A stretch of DNA of 64,000 bases from Shewanella sp. GD04112 (GTDB taxonomy: Bacteria > Pseudomonadota > Gammaproteobacteria > Enterobacterales > Shewanellaceae). Positions within the stretch are counted from its first letter, which is position 1; each line of letters begins with the position of its first letter. The notes under the pieces were generated by a model. It was not told the origin of the DNA and ran no database searches. It worked only from the letters and a program-made list of their open reading frames with translations. Location: contig NZ_JAOEAL010000001.1 of NCBI RefSeq assembly GCF_029835735.1, positions 1,178,001 to 1,242,000 of the forward strand. Reading direction: 5' to 3'. Shown here piece after piece: positions 41,267 through 50,949 of the stretch. The position numbers and the translations under genes are program-made.

Positions 41267-43639
41267 TTATTTTTGCAGAGTAGGGTAGCGCAGCTCCACC
41301 TCTTGGGTGATATCGAGTAGTTCCCCTACACCGATAATCCGCCAGAGTTGTTCCTCGAGTTGTTTCGCCCTGTGGTTTGCGTGGATGTTGATGTATTCCA
41401 ATTCGCGGCGCAGGTAACCCATATCCGGTTTCTCGGTTGCACCACGGTAAATCCGCAGCGCCATAAAGCGTCCCGCCAGTTTACTTTGGTTGATAAAGGC
41501 GATTTTGGCCTGCGCATCTCCAAGCTCGGTGGCGGGAACACATTTTAAATGGAATTGACCGCGGGACTGGCGGGTCAATTGGATAAATACCTCAATAAAA
41601 TCCATATCCTGCTGCGGCTTCATTTGGCGGATAGGATCGAGAATGTCCCGTTTAAAGAATCCATCTTTTAGTAGCGGCGCGAGATTATATTGCAGGGTAT
41701 CCGAGGAACCTGCGGCAAAAATATCGCTGATTTCATCATGCTCAGTGCTGACCCCTAAACAGGCGACCTGTGCCGATTTTGTTGTTTTTTCAACAAAGTA
41801 GGGGACCGAGTGCAGCTCGCGTAGCAGAATGTTTTTTAAACCATCGGCGAGCTCTGTTATCTCGCTATTGTTCTCGGTCAGCTGTTCGAGTTTTTCACGG
41901 TTATGGGCGATCAGTTTATTTAAAAACTCCACCCCAACGTGGGGCGTGTGACCCATGACCGCAGCTAAATGGAGCGTCACGCCATTTTTACGGGTACGCA
42001 CTAGACGGTAGGGTAAATTATCCAGCTGAGTCTTACCGGCAATGGTCTGCAACTTAGGCAAACTGATCATTATTGGCTTGTTGGTGGCAAACTCAGTCGG
42101 ATTATCCAGCGTCAGCTGCATACCTCGGCCTGAAATATCTAAGGTTATCCCCGTCGCTTTTAGGGCTCCCTGTGACACATTGACTAAGGTTTTGAAGGCA
42201 AAACGAGCCTCCTGTCGACGCTCACTAAATTGCATCGAAACTGGCTTGATTTGGTGTGCCGTTAGGCGCTGTTGGCCAAAGGCTTTGAGCGCATTGGCAT
42301 TGCTATCGTCCTGCCAGGCTTTGTAGCTGGCCCTTTCATCCTCATTGGTGAGGTCTATAAGTTGCAGCATATGGCTGAACTGGGACAATTGCTGCTCCAC
42401 CAGCGGGCTGTACTTGGCATCATCCCCCGGCAAGGTCGCACGGCGATAACCTTTAGCATGGTAAATCTTATCTGGGATGAGTTTGAAAATCCGCCAGCTC
42501 GGTTTCGTTGAAGCAAAACCGAGGAATAAAGACGTCATGCCCTTGGCTTTTAATTCGGCTAAGGTGGCCGAGTAAAAATACAGTGAGCCTTGAGCGTTGT
42601 AGGTAAAGCTAAAAAATAATCCGTAATCGGGGTTTTCAGGATGATTGACCAGCGCAGAGAGCCTAGCTGGCGTCAGCATGGCGGGCAACTGGCTGATATC
42701 ATTCTCATCCTGAAAATAATGCACTATCTGCTGATTGTCGCGGCTCAGCAGCATATGGGTGATGGATTGGGACTGCTGATTGAGAAACAAAGGCAGATGT
42801 GGCAGGTGCGGTAGGTAATGACGCTCGAACCCTAACCCCGAGGCCGTCACTAAGACATCATTCACATCCAGCTTATAACGAAGTTTATAACCACGGATTA
42901 AGTTGCCCAGCATTTCACCTAAAGCATCGGTACCACCAATCCGGCGCAAGCGTAACCAAACGAATTCACCATTGGTTTGGCTATCGACAATCTGATAATC
43001 GACCCCGAGTTGTAAATCGGGATAGTAATATTCTTCACTCAGCTCGAGCAGTTTGACCTTGAGCGGCTTGTCGAGATCGAAGGGATGATTCGCCGCTAAG
43101 CGAATGCGCGCACCGCCGACCGATAAATCGACGGTGATCCCCGGCATTTCAGTCCGTCCGGGTTGCGACACTGCAATGCGGATACTGTAATTCATCCGCT
43201 CTTCGGCGCGGTTAAAATAACTGCCGAGCACCACGCCGGGCACCATAAAAGGCTCGGGCTCGACGCTATCGGTTTGTTGTGTTACCTGACGTAGTTTTTG
43301 TCGCCGCTGTTGATGGGCGGCGATGACATATTCATACACCCCTAAGGTGTACTTATTGCGGTATAGAGACATGGCCGCTTGCAGACTATGCTTGGCGGGC
43401 TCATCGAGAAAATGGCGCTGTTGGCCGAGCATGACTTCGGTGCAGGGCAACTCAGACTTGTCCCTAAGATCGATAATCCGGGTGCAGGGCGAAGCCAAAC
43501 GATTCAACTCCATTTTCAACAGAAAACGGGTCGAATTGTTTTCATCGGCAGTCAGCTGCTGAAAAATCTCTTGGAAATTCGGTTCCATGAGTAGCGGCTT
43601 GAGCTGTTCTATGAGTGCATTATGGTTATCTAAACTCAT
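41267..43639 (-). CDS. Large protein with two PilZ-type cyclic di-GMP-binding domains
   Basis: This 790-residue cytoplasmic protein has no signal peptide. The first PilZ-type region (about 155-240) shows RAEER and DLSVGGARI; the second (about 465-560) shows RQEAR and DISGRGMQL. Each thus has the RxxxR and D/NxSxxG signature that binds cyclic di-GMP. N- and C-terminal regions are unassigned alpha/beta sequence. It lies directly upstream of radA but is divergent from it, and a small PilZ gene lies just beyond radA. The role may be signalling to motility or polysaccharide output; the target is unknown. Confidence 0.85.
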   Translation of the reverse strand: MSLDNHNALIEQLKPLLMEPNFQEIFQQLTADENNSTRFLLKMELNRLASPCTRIIDLRDKSELPCTEVMLGQQRHFLDEPAKHSLQAAMSLYRNKYTLGVYEYVIAAHQQRRQKLRQVTQQTDSVEPEPFMVPGVVLGSYFNRAEERMNYSIRIAVSQPGRTEMPGITVDLSVGGARIRLAANHPFDLDKPLKVKLLELSEEYYYPDLQLGVDYQIVDSQTNGEFVWLRLRRIGGTDALGEMLGNLIRGYKLRYKLDVNDVLVTASGLGFERHYLPHLPHLPLFLNQQSQSITHMLLSRDNQQIVHYFQDENDISQLPAMLTPARLSALVNHPENPDYGLFFSFTYNAQGSLYFYSATLAELKAKGMTSLFLGFASTKPSWRIFKLIPDKIYHAKGYRRATLPGDDAKYSPLVEQQLSQFSHMLQLIDLTNEDERASYKAWQDDSNANALKAFGQQRLTAHQIKPVSMQFSERRQEARFAFKTLVNVSQGALKATGITLDISGRGMQLTLDNPTEFATNKPIMISLPKLQTIAGKTQLDNLPYRLVRTRKNGVTLHLAAVMGHTPHVGVEFLNKLIAHNREKLEQLTENNSEITELADGLKNILLRELHSVPYFVEKTTKSAQVACLGVSTEHDEISDIFAAGSSDTLQYNLAPLLKDGFFKRDILDPIRQMKPQQDMDFIEVFIQLTRQSRGQFHLKCVPATELGDAQAKIAFINQSKLAGRFMALRIYRGATEKPDMGYLRRELEYINIHANHRAKQLEEQLWRIIGVGELLDITQEVELRYPTLQK

Positions 43640-43741
43640 GTAGGGTCTTTTCTAATGCTGATTTTATGCCGTGCTGTGTTAGTCTAATGTCGGCAGTATT
43701 CACAGTTACTTAAATTGATTTTATACAGATTTTAATAAGTT

Positions 43742-45106
43742 ATGGCAAAGAATAAAACCGCGTACGTGTGCAATGAGTGTGGACAGGATTTTCCTCGCTG
43801 GCAAGGGCAGTGCAGTGCTTGTCAGGAGTGGAATACGATAACCGAAGTGCGCTTAGGCGCCGCCTCGCCCGGACGGGGAACTAAGTTTGCGGGTTATGCC
43901 GGTGCCGGTAGTAGCGAAGTCAAAACCTTAGACCAAATTGACCTCAATGCGTTACCACGGATTGTGAGCCATTTTGGCGAGCTCGACCGCGTGCTCGGGG
44001 GCGGTATAGTGCCAGGCTCTGCGATTCTGATTGGCGGTCATCCTGGTGCCGGTAAGAGTACGCTGTTACTCCAAACCCTTTGCTATTTAGCCGAGCAAAT
44101 GCCTGCGCTCTATGTGACGGGGGAAGAGTCTCTGCAGCAAGTCGCTATGCGCGCCCATCGCTTAGGGTTGCCGACCAATAAACTGCGGATGTTATCCGAG
44201 ACCAGCGTGGAGCAGATCTGCGAAGTCGCCCTGCAAGAATCGCCAAAAGTCATCGTCGTCGACTCTATTCAAGTCATGCACATGAGCGATGTGGCATCGA
44301 GCCCTGGCAGTGTGTCGCAGGTGCGTGAATCGGCCTCCTATTTAACTCGCTTTGCCAAGCAAAACGGCATTGCCGTGATTATGGTCGGCCATGTGACCAA
44401 AGACGGCAGCCTCGCAGGGCCTAAAGTGCTCGAGCACTGTATCGATTGTTCTGTGATGTTTGAAGGGGATAGCGACAGCCGTTATCGCACCTTGCGCTCC
44501 CACAAGAACCGGTTCGGGGCGATTAACGAGTTAGGCGTCTTCGCCATGACCGAGCGTGGTTTGAAGGAAGTGGCTAACCCTTCGGCGATTTTCCTTTCCC
44601 GCGGCGAGGAAGAGTCCTCTGGCTCCTTAGTGATGGTGGTGTGGGAAGGTACGCGTCCGCTGCTGGTAGAACTTCAGGTGCTGGTGGACAATTCGGCGAT
44701 GTCGAACCCACGCCGCGTTGCTGTGGGCATGGATGCAAACCGTTTAGCCATGTTACTGGCAGTGATGCATCGCCATGGTGGGTTACAAATGTCGGATCAG
44801 GACGTGTTTGTCAACGTCGTTGGTGGGGTTAAAGTGACGGAAACCAGTGCCGACTTAACCTTGCTGCTGGCCATGGTGTCGAGTTTCCGTGGTGATATTT
44901 TACCGAGCGATTTAGTGGTATTTGGTGAAGTGGGGTTATCCGGGGAAATTCGCCCCGTGCCCAATGGTCAAGAACGCCTCGTTGAAGCCGCCAAACATGG
45001 TTTTAAGCGGGCGATTGTGCCCCGTGCCAATGTGCCGAAAAAGCCGCCTGCGGGCATGGAAGTGGTGGGCGTGGCAAAATTATCCGAAGCCCTCGAAGCG
45101 ATATAA
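43742..45106 (+). CDS. radA: DNA repair protein RadA
   Basis: RadA (Sms) is a hexameric helicase-like protein that promotes branch migration in recombination. The product is 454 residues: an N-terminal zinc finger (CNECGQDFPRWQGQCSAC), a RecA-like ATPase with GGHPGAGKST and VIVVDSIQVMH, the RadA-specific KNRFG motif in SHKNRFGAINELGVF, and a C-terminal Lon-protease-like domain. serB and radA are neighbours in E. coli; here two genes separate them. Confidence 0.97.
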   Translation: MAKNKTAYVCNECGQDFPRWQGQCSACQEWNTITEVRLGAASPGRGTKFAGYAGAGSSEVKTLDQIDLNALPRIVSHFGELDRVLGGGIVPGSAILIGGHPGAGKSTLLLQTLCYLAEQMPALYVTGEESLQQVAMRAHRLGLPTNKLRMLSETSVEQICEVALQESPKVIVVDSIQVMHMSDVASSPGSVSQVRESASYLTRFAKQNGIAVIMVGHVTKDGSLAGPKVLEHCIDCSVMFEGDSDSRYRTLRSHKNRFGAINELGVFAMTERGLKEVANPSAIFLSRGEEESSGSLVMVVWEGTRPLLVELQVLVDNSAMSNPRRVAVGMDANRLAMLLAVMHRHGGLQMSDQDVFVNVVGGVKVTETSADLTLLLAMVSSFRGDILPSDLVVFGEVGLSGEIRPVPNGQERLVEAAKHGFKRAIVPRANVPKKPPAGMEVVGVAKLSEALEAI

Positions 45107-45120
45107 TGATCAAAACAAAA

Positions 45121-45145
45121 ACAGCGCCTAATGGCGCTGTTTTTT
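45121..45145 (+). terminator. Terminator of radA
   Basis: ACAGCGCC / GGCGCTGT with a 4-base loop is followed by TTTTT, 14 bases after radA. Confidence 0.9.
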
Positions 45146-45189
45146 ATGGTGTTATCGGCGGTGAAGCCTGTGTCGCGCTGAGCTTTCGC

Positions 45190-45582
45190 TTAATCGGCGC
45201 TGTTGTGTTTTTCGATAAATAGCGCTAATTCACGATTCAGTATCGACGCATCGCCTAGGTTCAGCTCAACGATGCGTTTGAGGTGGCTGATGCTGTCAAC
45301 ATCGATAAAGTTACATTTCAGGCCCAGTTGCTGGTTGCGTTGATGCACTAACTCGGTTTCCATTTGCAGCTCAATATCCGAGCCCGGCAAGGTAAAACTG
45401 AGGGTGATAGGCTCACTTGAATGGCTAAATCCGGCAGGTTCGTCCACCAGTGCGCCATTTAGGCTGAGGTCGAGTATGGTGGTTTGCCACTGTTTATCGC
45501 CTTGGTGTACCGATGCGCTAGCGGCAAAGAGGATCCGCGAGAACTTTCGTCTTTCATCAATCACTACTTCTTTATTGTTCAT
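45190..45582 (-). CDS. Small PilZ-domain protein
   Basis: This 130-residue single-domain PilZ protein has RRKFSR near the N-terminus and DLSLNGALVDEP, the two halves of the cyclic di-GMP site. It is convergent with radA and divergent from torR. The target is unknown. The proximity to the larger PilZ protein on the other side of radA may reflect joint regulation, but the two are on separate transcripts. Confidence 0.9.
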   Translation of the reverse strand: MNNKEVVIDERRKFSRILFAASASVHQGDKQWQTTILDLSLNGALVDEPAGFSHSSEPITLSFTLPGSDIELQMETELVHQRNQQLGLKCNFIDVDSISHLKRIVELNLGDASILNRELALFIEKHNSAD

Positions 45583-45603
45583 AGTTTGTTAGTGCTCACC
45601 CCA

Positions 45604-45634
45604 ATCAATATGCCTAAGCATATGTCATATTGAT
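45604..45634. promoter_or_regulatory. Inverted repeat upstream of the small PilZ gene
   Basis: A perfect 9-base inverted repeat ATCAATATG / CATATTGAT is separated by 13 bases. It lies 22 bases ahead of the PilZ start codon and about 130 bases from torR. It could be an operator for either divergent gene. Confidence 0.4.
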
Positions 45635-45712
45635 GTTACTGTAAAAGTTCGGCAGTTTTTTGTGCGAGAAAGTAACGGAGATCGCATATTTTACCTTTTC
45701 CTCATATGCAAA

Positions 45713-45728
45713 TATGAAAAAGTATGAA
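45713..45728 (-). promoter_or_regulatory. Candidate TorR boxes upstream of torR
   Basis: Two TATGAA hexamers (TTCATA on the minus strand) start exactly ten bases apart (45713 and 45723). The same pair with the same phase is found ahead of torE at 55625-55640. It lies about 35 bases upstream of the torR start, which suggests autoregulation. Confidence 0.55.
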
Positions 45729-45761
45729 TAATTCAGTTAAGCAAAATAAGAGATGTAGAAC

Positions 45762-46472
45762 ATGGCCTATAGTGTGCTCGTTGTCGATGATGAAGCGGTT
45801 ATTCGTGCTCGATTGAAAGGGTATTTTGAAAAAGAAGGTTACCGCGTTGTCGAGGCGGCCGATGGCGAGCAGATGTGGCACGAGTTTAATCGTCAACATA
45901 TTGATTTAATTATGTTAGACATTAACCTGCCCGGAGTAGATGGTTTAAGCTTAACCCGTGAGTTACGTAGCCGCTCCCATGTGGGGATTATCTTAGTCTC
46001 GGGCCGTGATGAATCGATTGATAAAATCGTCGGTCTGGAGATGGGCGCCGATGATTATGTGACTAAGCCCTTCGAGCTGCGGGAGCTATTGGTTAGGGTT
46101 AAAAACCTACTGTGGCGGATTTCTCTGGTAAAACAAGCCGAACAAGCGCTGGTGCAGGAATTATCCGAGCCCGATGATGTGATGAGTTTTGAAGGCTATC
46201 GGCTTGAATTAAACAGCCGTAAGCTGCGCCAAGGGGAGGAGCTTATCAAGCTCACTAAGGCCGAATTTGAGTTATTAACCGCCTTTGCGTTGCATCCGCA
46301 GCAGGTACTTTCCCGCGAGCGCTTAATGCAGCAAACCAGTCATCGTAATCAGGATGTGAATGACAGAACCATAGATGTCATCATCCGTCGCCTGCGTAAT
46401 AAGCTTAATCCCGAACTCTTTGTCACTGTCCATGGTGAAGGCTATTTGTTTGCCGCTAAGGTGGATGATTAA
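45762..46472 (+). CDS. torR: TMAO response regulator TorR
   Basis: This 236-residue OmpR/PhoB-type response regulator has a receiver domain with the acidic pocket (DDE at 9-11), phosphoacceptor D53 in MLDINLPG and Lys in DDYVTKPFELRELL. The C-terminal winged helix includes LTKAEFELLTAFALHPQQVLSRERLM and DRTIDVIIRRLRNKL. The tor context makes it TorR, activator of torECAD when TMAO is sensed. A TATGAA pair upstream suggests that it also binds its own promoter. Confidence 0.94.
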   Translation: MAYSVLVVDDEAVIRARLKGYFEKEGYRVVEAADGEQMWHEFNRQHIDLIMLDINLPGVDGLSLTRELRSRSHVGIILVSGRDESIDKIVGLEMGADDYVTKPFELRELLVRVKNLLWRISLVKQAEQALVQELSEPDDVMSFEGYRLELNSRKLRQGEELIKLTKAEFELLTAFALHPQQVLSRERLMQQTSHRNQDVNDRTIDVIIRRLRNKLNPELFVTVHGEGYLFAAKVDD

Positions 46473-46537
46473 TCGCTAACTTAAGTCCCTGATTTTAGGC
46501 CTGTGTTAAGTGTAGAGTTAATCGCTATGTTAAGCAC

Positions 46538-47605
46538 TCAGGGGCGCACTTGATACAGGGGGTAAAAATCCGCTTCGGTGAGACTAAAGCTAAGATCCGA
46601 TAAGGTATTTTGTAAGGTCGTGCGCTCAACGATAGCAGGACCTATATCGCCAAAAGGCGCGGCGCCTTCGAGTTGTTTTACCGTGACATCGATGGCGAGT
46701 TTGCCCTGTAACACGACCAAGTCATCATTGCTGTAGACCACTTTTTGTCGTTTTAAGCCGCGCAGAATCGCGGGGGATAAGTAACTGCTCACCAGCTTGA
46801 TGTCTTGCGTCAGCTGTTTTTGTTTGAGGGTACTGACAGCGGCTTCTATCGCCACCGCACTGCCGAGAATATAGTCGGGGCGCTGGGCCTTAAGCAGTAT
46901 CTGTAATTGATCGCGGTAGAGATTGCGATTGTTATCTGCATGCTGAATCGCACTGATGCTGACATTGCTGCCCTCGAGGGCATGGCGAATGCCTTGTTCG
47001 ACTAAATCTGTGCCGCCGAGGTTTTCAGGGCCCGCTAAGAGGGCCAAGGTGGTCGGCTGGCTGGGCGTATGCGCTTTGGCATCCGCCTTAATAAAATTGC
47101 CAGCACTTAGCCCCATTTGATACCAGTTAACGCCGATATGGGTCTGCACTTGCTCAGCATTGAGCTTATTCACTAGGGCGAGCACGGGTTTGGTTAGCGG
47201 CTCAGAAAACTGTTCGAGCAGATTAGGGCTCACGGCGCCAAGCAAAATTGCGTCGTAATCTCCCTTCATGCAGGCGCTTAATTGCTCGAGCTGTTTATCT
47301 TGATGGTAGTAGCTGCCCGCTTCGAACAGATCCAGCGACACACCGAGGTGTTTCGCCTGTTGGATCAGGCCGTAGTCGATGCCAATCCAATAGGCATCCT
47401 TCAGGTGGGGGACTAAGGCACAAATGCGCCAAGCCTGTTGTGCTTTACTAAGGGGATGATAATCGAGTGCCTGCGCCTGTTGAATCTTGGCATTAAAGGG
47501 ATGGCGTTGCTCTAATGGCCAAGTTTGGCTGTTGGCACCAGCTGCAGATAAACATGACAGGCCAAAAGTGGTGAGTGTGAGCAAAGCTTGCCAAAATTTT
47601 TCCAT
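46538..47605 (-). CDS. torT: Periplasmic TMAO-binding protein TorT
   Basis: The product is 355 residues. A signal peptide (LLTLTTFGLSCLSAAGA) precedes a type I periplasmic-binding fold resembling LacI/RbsB sugar binders (CALVPHLKDAYWIGIDYGLIQQAKHLGV, DAILLGAVSPN). TorT binds TMAO and docks on the sensor TorS. It is convergent with torR and divergent from torS, with 56 bases between the two start codons. I see no clear terminator between torR and torT. Confidence 0.93.
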   Translation of the reverse strand: MEKFWQALLTLTTFGLSCLSAAGANSQTWPLEQRHPFNAKIQQAQALDYHPLSKAQQAWRICALVPHLKDAYWIGIDYGLIQQAKHLGVSLDLFEAGSYYHQDKQLEQLSACMKGDYDAILLGAVSPNLLEQFSEPLTKPVLALVNKLNAEQVQTHIGVNWYQMGLSAGNFIKADAKAHTPSQPTTLALLAGPENLGGTDLVEQGIRHALEGSNVSISAIQHADNNRNLYRDQLQILLKAQRPDYILGSAVAIEAAVSTLKQKQLTQDIKLVSSYLSPAILRGLKRQKVVYSNDDLVVLQGKLAIDVTVKQLEGAAPFGDIGPAIVERTTLQNTLSDLSFSLTEADFYPLYQVRP

Positions 47606-47661
47606 TGTCTCGTATCATCCACAGTGATTATCTCGAAGGCATTGTAACAGAAGGAACAAGT

Positions 47662-50600
47662 GTGGCGCCTTTATCTTTATCGCGAAGTAGTTTAACCGGC
47701 AGACTCATGCTCGCCTTCGGCGTGCTTGGGGTATTGCTGTTGCTACTGGTTAGCTTAGGTAGCCTGAGTTTGCATTGGCTCAAACAGGCCGACAGTTATC
47801 TGTATGAAGAATCCTTACCCGCCTCTCAAGCCGCGCGCCAATTAGTGCAGGCCTCTAATGCCTTATCCGATGGTGTGACCCAGTTAGGCCAAGTGGAGGA
47901 TGAGCGGCAGCGGGAATTTATCGGCCGTAAGCTCAGCCTTGAAAGCGCCACAATGTTAAATAGCATCAAAGTGTTACTGACATTGGATGTGAACGAAGAT
48001 AATCATTTATCCGTATTAGCAGGGCAAATCATCGAGCAATTAACCTTATTGGGTAAGAGCGTGGGCCAGCGTATTACCTTAGGCGATGAGTTACAGCTTA
48101 GGGCCCGCGAATTATCGGTTGCCGCAGGCCGCGCCTCTGAGTTATTGCAATCCGAATTGGCGGTTGTCGACTCGGCGATTTTGGCAAAACTCAGCCAAGC
48201 CTATCCGGATATGGCGGGGGATAAGCGCAGTGGCCAATTACTCGATGATGTGATTGAGCGAGAGTTAGATGTGCAGGAGCAGCTCAACCGCGCACTCAAG
48301 TTAGTGCATCAAATTGCGCTGCTCAGTCAGTTATTTGAGGCATCCGAATTACAGTCCGAACTGCAATTGAGTGTTCCCCGTTTATTGGCCACCTTTGCCA
48401 GCACTGCACCATCCCACCCCATGGCGCAGAATCATCCAAATCATCCAGATCATCCAAAGCAAGGGACGGCTATCGAGCTGGCAACCACTGAGGCGCCAGC
48501 GGCAGAGGTGGGTATCGATTTAATGGCGCTCACCACAGTGGCTGAGCTTATCCGCGACCCCGGCAGGCTCAATGCGCTAAAGGCGGAGCTGGCACTCCTT
48601 CTTCATACCCCAAAAATCATTAAATTACAGCGAGAACTGAGTCAAAGCCTGCAGCGCCAACAGCGTCAGCAGCAGGAGTTAGCGGAAAAACTCTATAGCC
48701 TCAACACGCTGGTGGACAGTGCGCTTAATCAACAGCAACAGCGGGCGGAGCTGGCGCGCAGTGATTACTTAATGCAGTTGTCTTACGCCCGTTTGGGGCT
48801 GTGGGGCACGGGCATATTAATGTTGGTTATCATGGCGGTCGTGGTCTATCGAGTGATTTATCGCGGTATTGCCTTGAGGTTAAATCAGGCGACCGAGGCC
48901 ATGTCGCGCTTAAGTTTAGGGGACACCAATGTGAGCCTCGATGCCCACGGCGACGATGAATTGACCGCCATGGCCAATGCTATCGAGGCATTTAAGCGAA
49001 AAACCGCCCATAACCTGAAATTGCAGACGGATTTACGCCAGGTCGCCGATGAGCTGACCGAGCATAAAAAGGCCCTCGAACAAACCGTGGCCATGCGCAC
49101 GCAGGAATTGGCGGAAGCTAACCTGCGCCTCGATGCGGAGGCCAAAGGCCACGCTAAGGCAAGAATCGTTGCCGAGGAGGCGAGTCAGGCAAAATCCCAA
49201 TTCTTGGCGACCATGAGCCATGAAATCCGCACCCCACTCAATGGCTTACTCGGGACGCTCACCCTGCTCGGCCATAGTCAGTTACCGCCCTCGCAGCAAC
49301 AGATGCTCGCGTTGTCGCAATACAGCGGCACGCTGCTGCAAACCGTGCTGAGCGATATTCTCGATTTCTCCCGCCTCGAGCAGGGTAATTTAACCAATGA
49401 GCCGCGGCCAACGGATATCAACGCCCTGCTCGATGAAGTGCTGGCGATTATGGTGGCGGGCGCCAATTTAGCGGGATTGAGCCTAAGGCTGAATCGTCCC
49501 CAGTTACCCGCGTGTATTCAGATTGATGGCCCTAAGCTGAGGCAAGTGTTGTTTAACTTGATTGGTAACGGCATTAAATTCACCCCCGAAGGCGGCGTGA
49601 GTCTCAATGTCAGCGTACGAGGCGATAAGTTGACCTTTGTGGTGGCCGATACCGGCGTGGGGATTGCGCCCGAGGTGCGCGAGCAATTATTTATGCCTTA
49701 CTGCGTATTGCCTAATCAGGGGCGCAGCCGTGGGACAGGCTTAGGGCTTGCCATCTGCAAACAGTTAGTTGAACTGATGGATGCACAGGGGCCAGGCATT
49801 TGGGTCAAGAGCGAGCCAGGCAAGGGCAGTGAGTTTGGTTTTGAGCTGAGCTTTACCCAGTGTGATAGGGCATTAGATACGCAAACTCAGGTGCAAAAAC
49901 GGGTTAATCCCCAACGGGTGTTAGTGATTGAAGACAACAAGGTCAATGCCATGGTCGCGCAGGGATTTTTGGCGCATTTAGGCCACAGTTCCAGTTTGGT
50001 CATCAGTTGTCAGCAGGCGCTGGCGCATGTCAGTGGCGATAAGGCATTCGATTCCGTGATGCTCGATATTCAGCTGAGTGATGGCTCGGGACTCACGCTA
50101 TTACCCCAGTTAAAGGCGTTATTCGCCAATGACAAGGTGAAGTTTGCCGCCTTTACCGCGCAGATGCAGACGGAGGATCTTAGCCTGTATCGGGAGGCGG
50201 GGTTTGATACTGTGTTAGCTAAACCCTTGAGCCTGCAAACCCTGACTGAATGGTTGGGTGTTGCGCGTGTGCCTGCTTCAATGCCGACTTCACTAGGCGA
50301 GTCATCGCCGCAATCACTTCAATCACCGAGTCAGGCAGAACCTACCCGCCAGAGCCATCAAGCTGAAACCTTGTTAGATCTTAACCAGTTACAGCAAGAT
50401 CTTGAGGTTTTAGGCGTGAAAGCCGTGAGTGATATGTTGGCGCTCTATCGCACCTCCAGTGCCGAGCAAATTGAGCGACTCTCGGCGCTAAGCGCTGTGG
50501 CGCATTTCAGCGAAGGCGCAAAACTATTGCATGCGCTTAAGGGCAGCAGTGCCAGCATGGGGCTAAAAGCACTGACCCAGTGTTGTCAGCAGTGGGAGAA

Positions 50601-50742
50601 AACACTCAACACCACAGGGGAAAATGGATTGGATAGCAAAGCCGTGGCTGAATTAACCACCTGCTGGCAGGCGTCGATAACAGCGCTTGAGCAGTGGCTT
50701 GCAACACAGGCTAGCAACACTGGATTAGATGCACGGGATTAG
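47662..50742 (+). CDS. torS: Hybrid sensor histidine kinase TorS
   Basis: The product has about 1026 residues. A TM helix near the N-terminus and a second at LWGTGILMLVIMAVVVYRVIY flank a large periplasmic sensor domain. The cytoplasmic part has HAMP, a coiled coil, a His kinase A box (MSHEIRTPLNG), an ATPase domain, a receiver (Asp in VMLDIQLSDGSG) and an HPt domain (His in LLHALKGSSASMG), giving a full phosphorelay to TorR. The GTG at 47662 has AAGGA six bases upstream; an earlier TTG would overlap torT. The sensor domain carries an unusual His-Pro repeat insert at about 48408-48466. Confidence 0.94.
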   Translation: MAPLSLSRSSLTGRLMLAFGVLGVLLLLLVSLGSLSLHWLKQADSYLYEESLPASQAARQLVQASNALSDGVTQLGQVEDERQREFIGRKLSLESATMLNSIKVLLTLDVNEDNHLSVLAGQIIEQLTLLGKSVGQRITLGDELQLRARELSVAAGRASELLQSELAVVDSAILAKLSQAYPDMAGDKRSGQLLDDVIERELDVQEQLNRALKLVHQIALLSQLFEASELQSELQLSVPRLLATFASTAPSHPMAQNHPNHPDHPKQGTAIELATTEAPAAEVGIDLMALTTVAELIRDPGRLNALKAELALLLHTPKIIKLQRELSQSLQRQQRQQQELAEKLYSLNTLVDSALNQQQQRAELARSDYLMQLSYARLGLWGTGILMLVIMAVVVYRVIYRGIALRLNQATEAMSRLSLGDTNVSLDAHGDDELTAMANAIEAFKRKTAHNLKLQTDLRQVADELTEHKKALEQTVAMRTQELAEANLRLDAEAKGHAKARIVAEEASQAKSQFLATMSHEIRTPLNGLLGTLTLLGHSQLPPSQQQMLALSQYSGTLLQTVLSDILDFSRLEQGNLTNEPRPTDINALLDEVLAIMVAGANLAGLSLRLNRPQLPACIQIDGPKLRQVLFNLIGNGIKFTPEGGVSLNVSVRGDKLTFVVADTGVGIAPEVREQLFMPYCVLPNQGRSRGTGLGLAICKQLVELMDAQGPGIWVKSEPGKGSEFGFELSFTQCDRALDTQTQVQKRVNPQRVLVIEDNKVNAMVAQGFLAHLGHSSSLVISCQQALAHVSGDKAFDSVMLDIQLSDGSGLTLLPQLKALFANDKVKFAAFTAQMQTEDLSLYREAGFDTVLAKPLSLQTLTEWLGVARVPASMPTSLGESSPQSLQSPSQAEPTRQSHQAETLLDLNQLQQDLEVLGVKAVSDMLALYRTSSAEQIERLSALSAVAHFSEGAKLLHALKGSSASMGLKALTQCCQQWEKTLNTTGENGLDSKAVAELTTCWQASITALEQWLATQASNTGLDARD

Positions 50743-50825
50743 CAGCAAAGTATTCGCGACAGGACGTTAGCACTATGAGTCGCTCTTTCAGCGCGTATTT
50801 CTGCCTAATCGATGCAAATCGAGGA

Positions 50826-50853
50826 ATAAAAAATCGGCTCCCTTGGGAGCCGC
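50826..50853. terminator. Terminator between torS and torD
   Basis: The stem CGGCTCCC / GGGAGCCG with a 2-base loop is followed on the minus strand by ATTTTTTATT. It fits best as the end of the torECAD transcript and may also stop torS. Confidence 0.85.
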
Positions 50854-50949
50854 ATTTCGTTAATTAATTCTAGGGCGGGACATGAGGCATCAACTTGAGT
50901 CTTAATGCAACTCGGGTTTAACGCTACTCGGGCTTTAGGCTGGTGGCGA

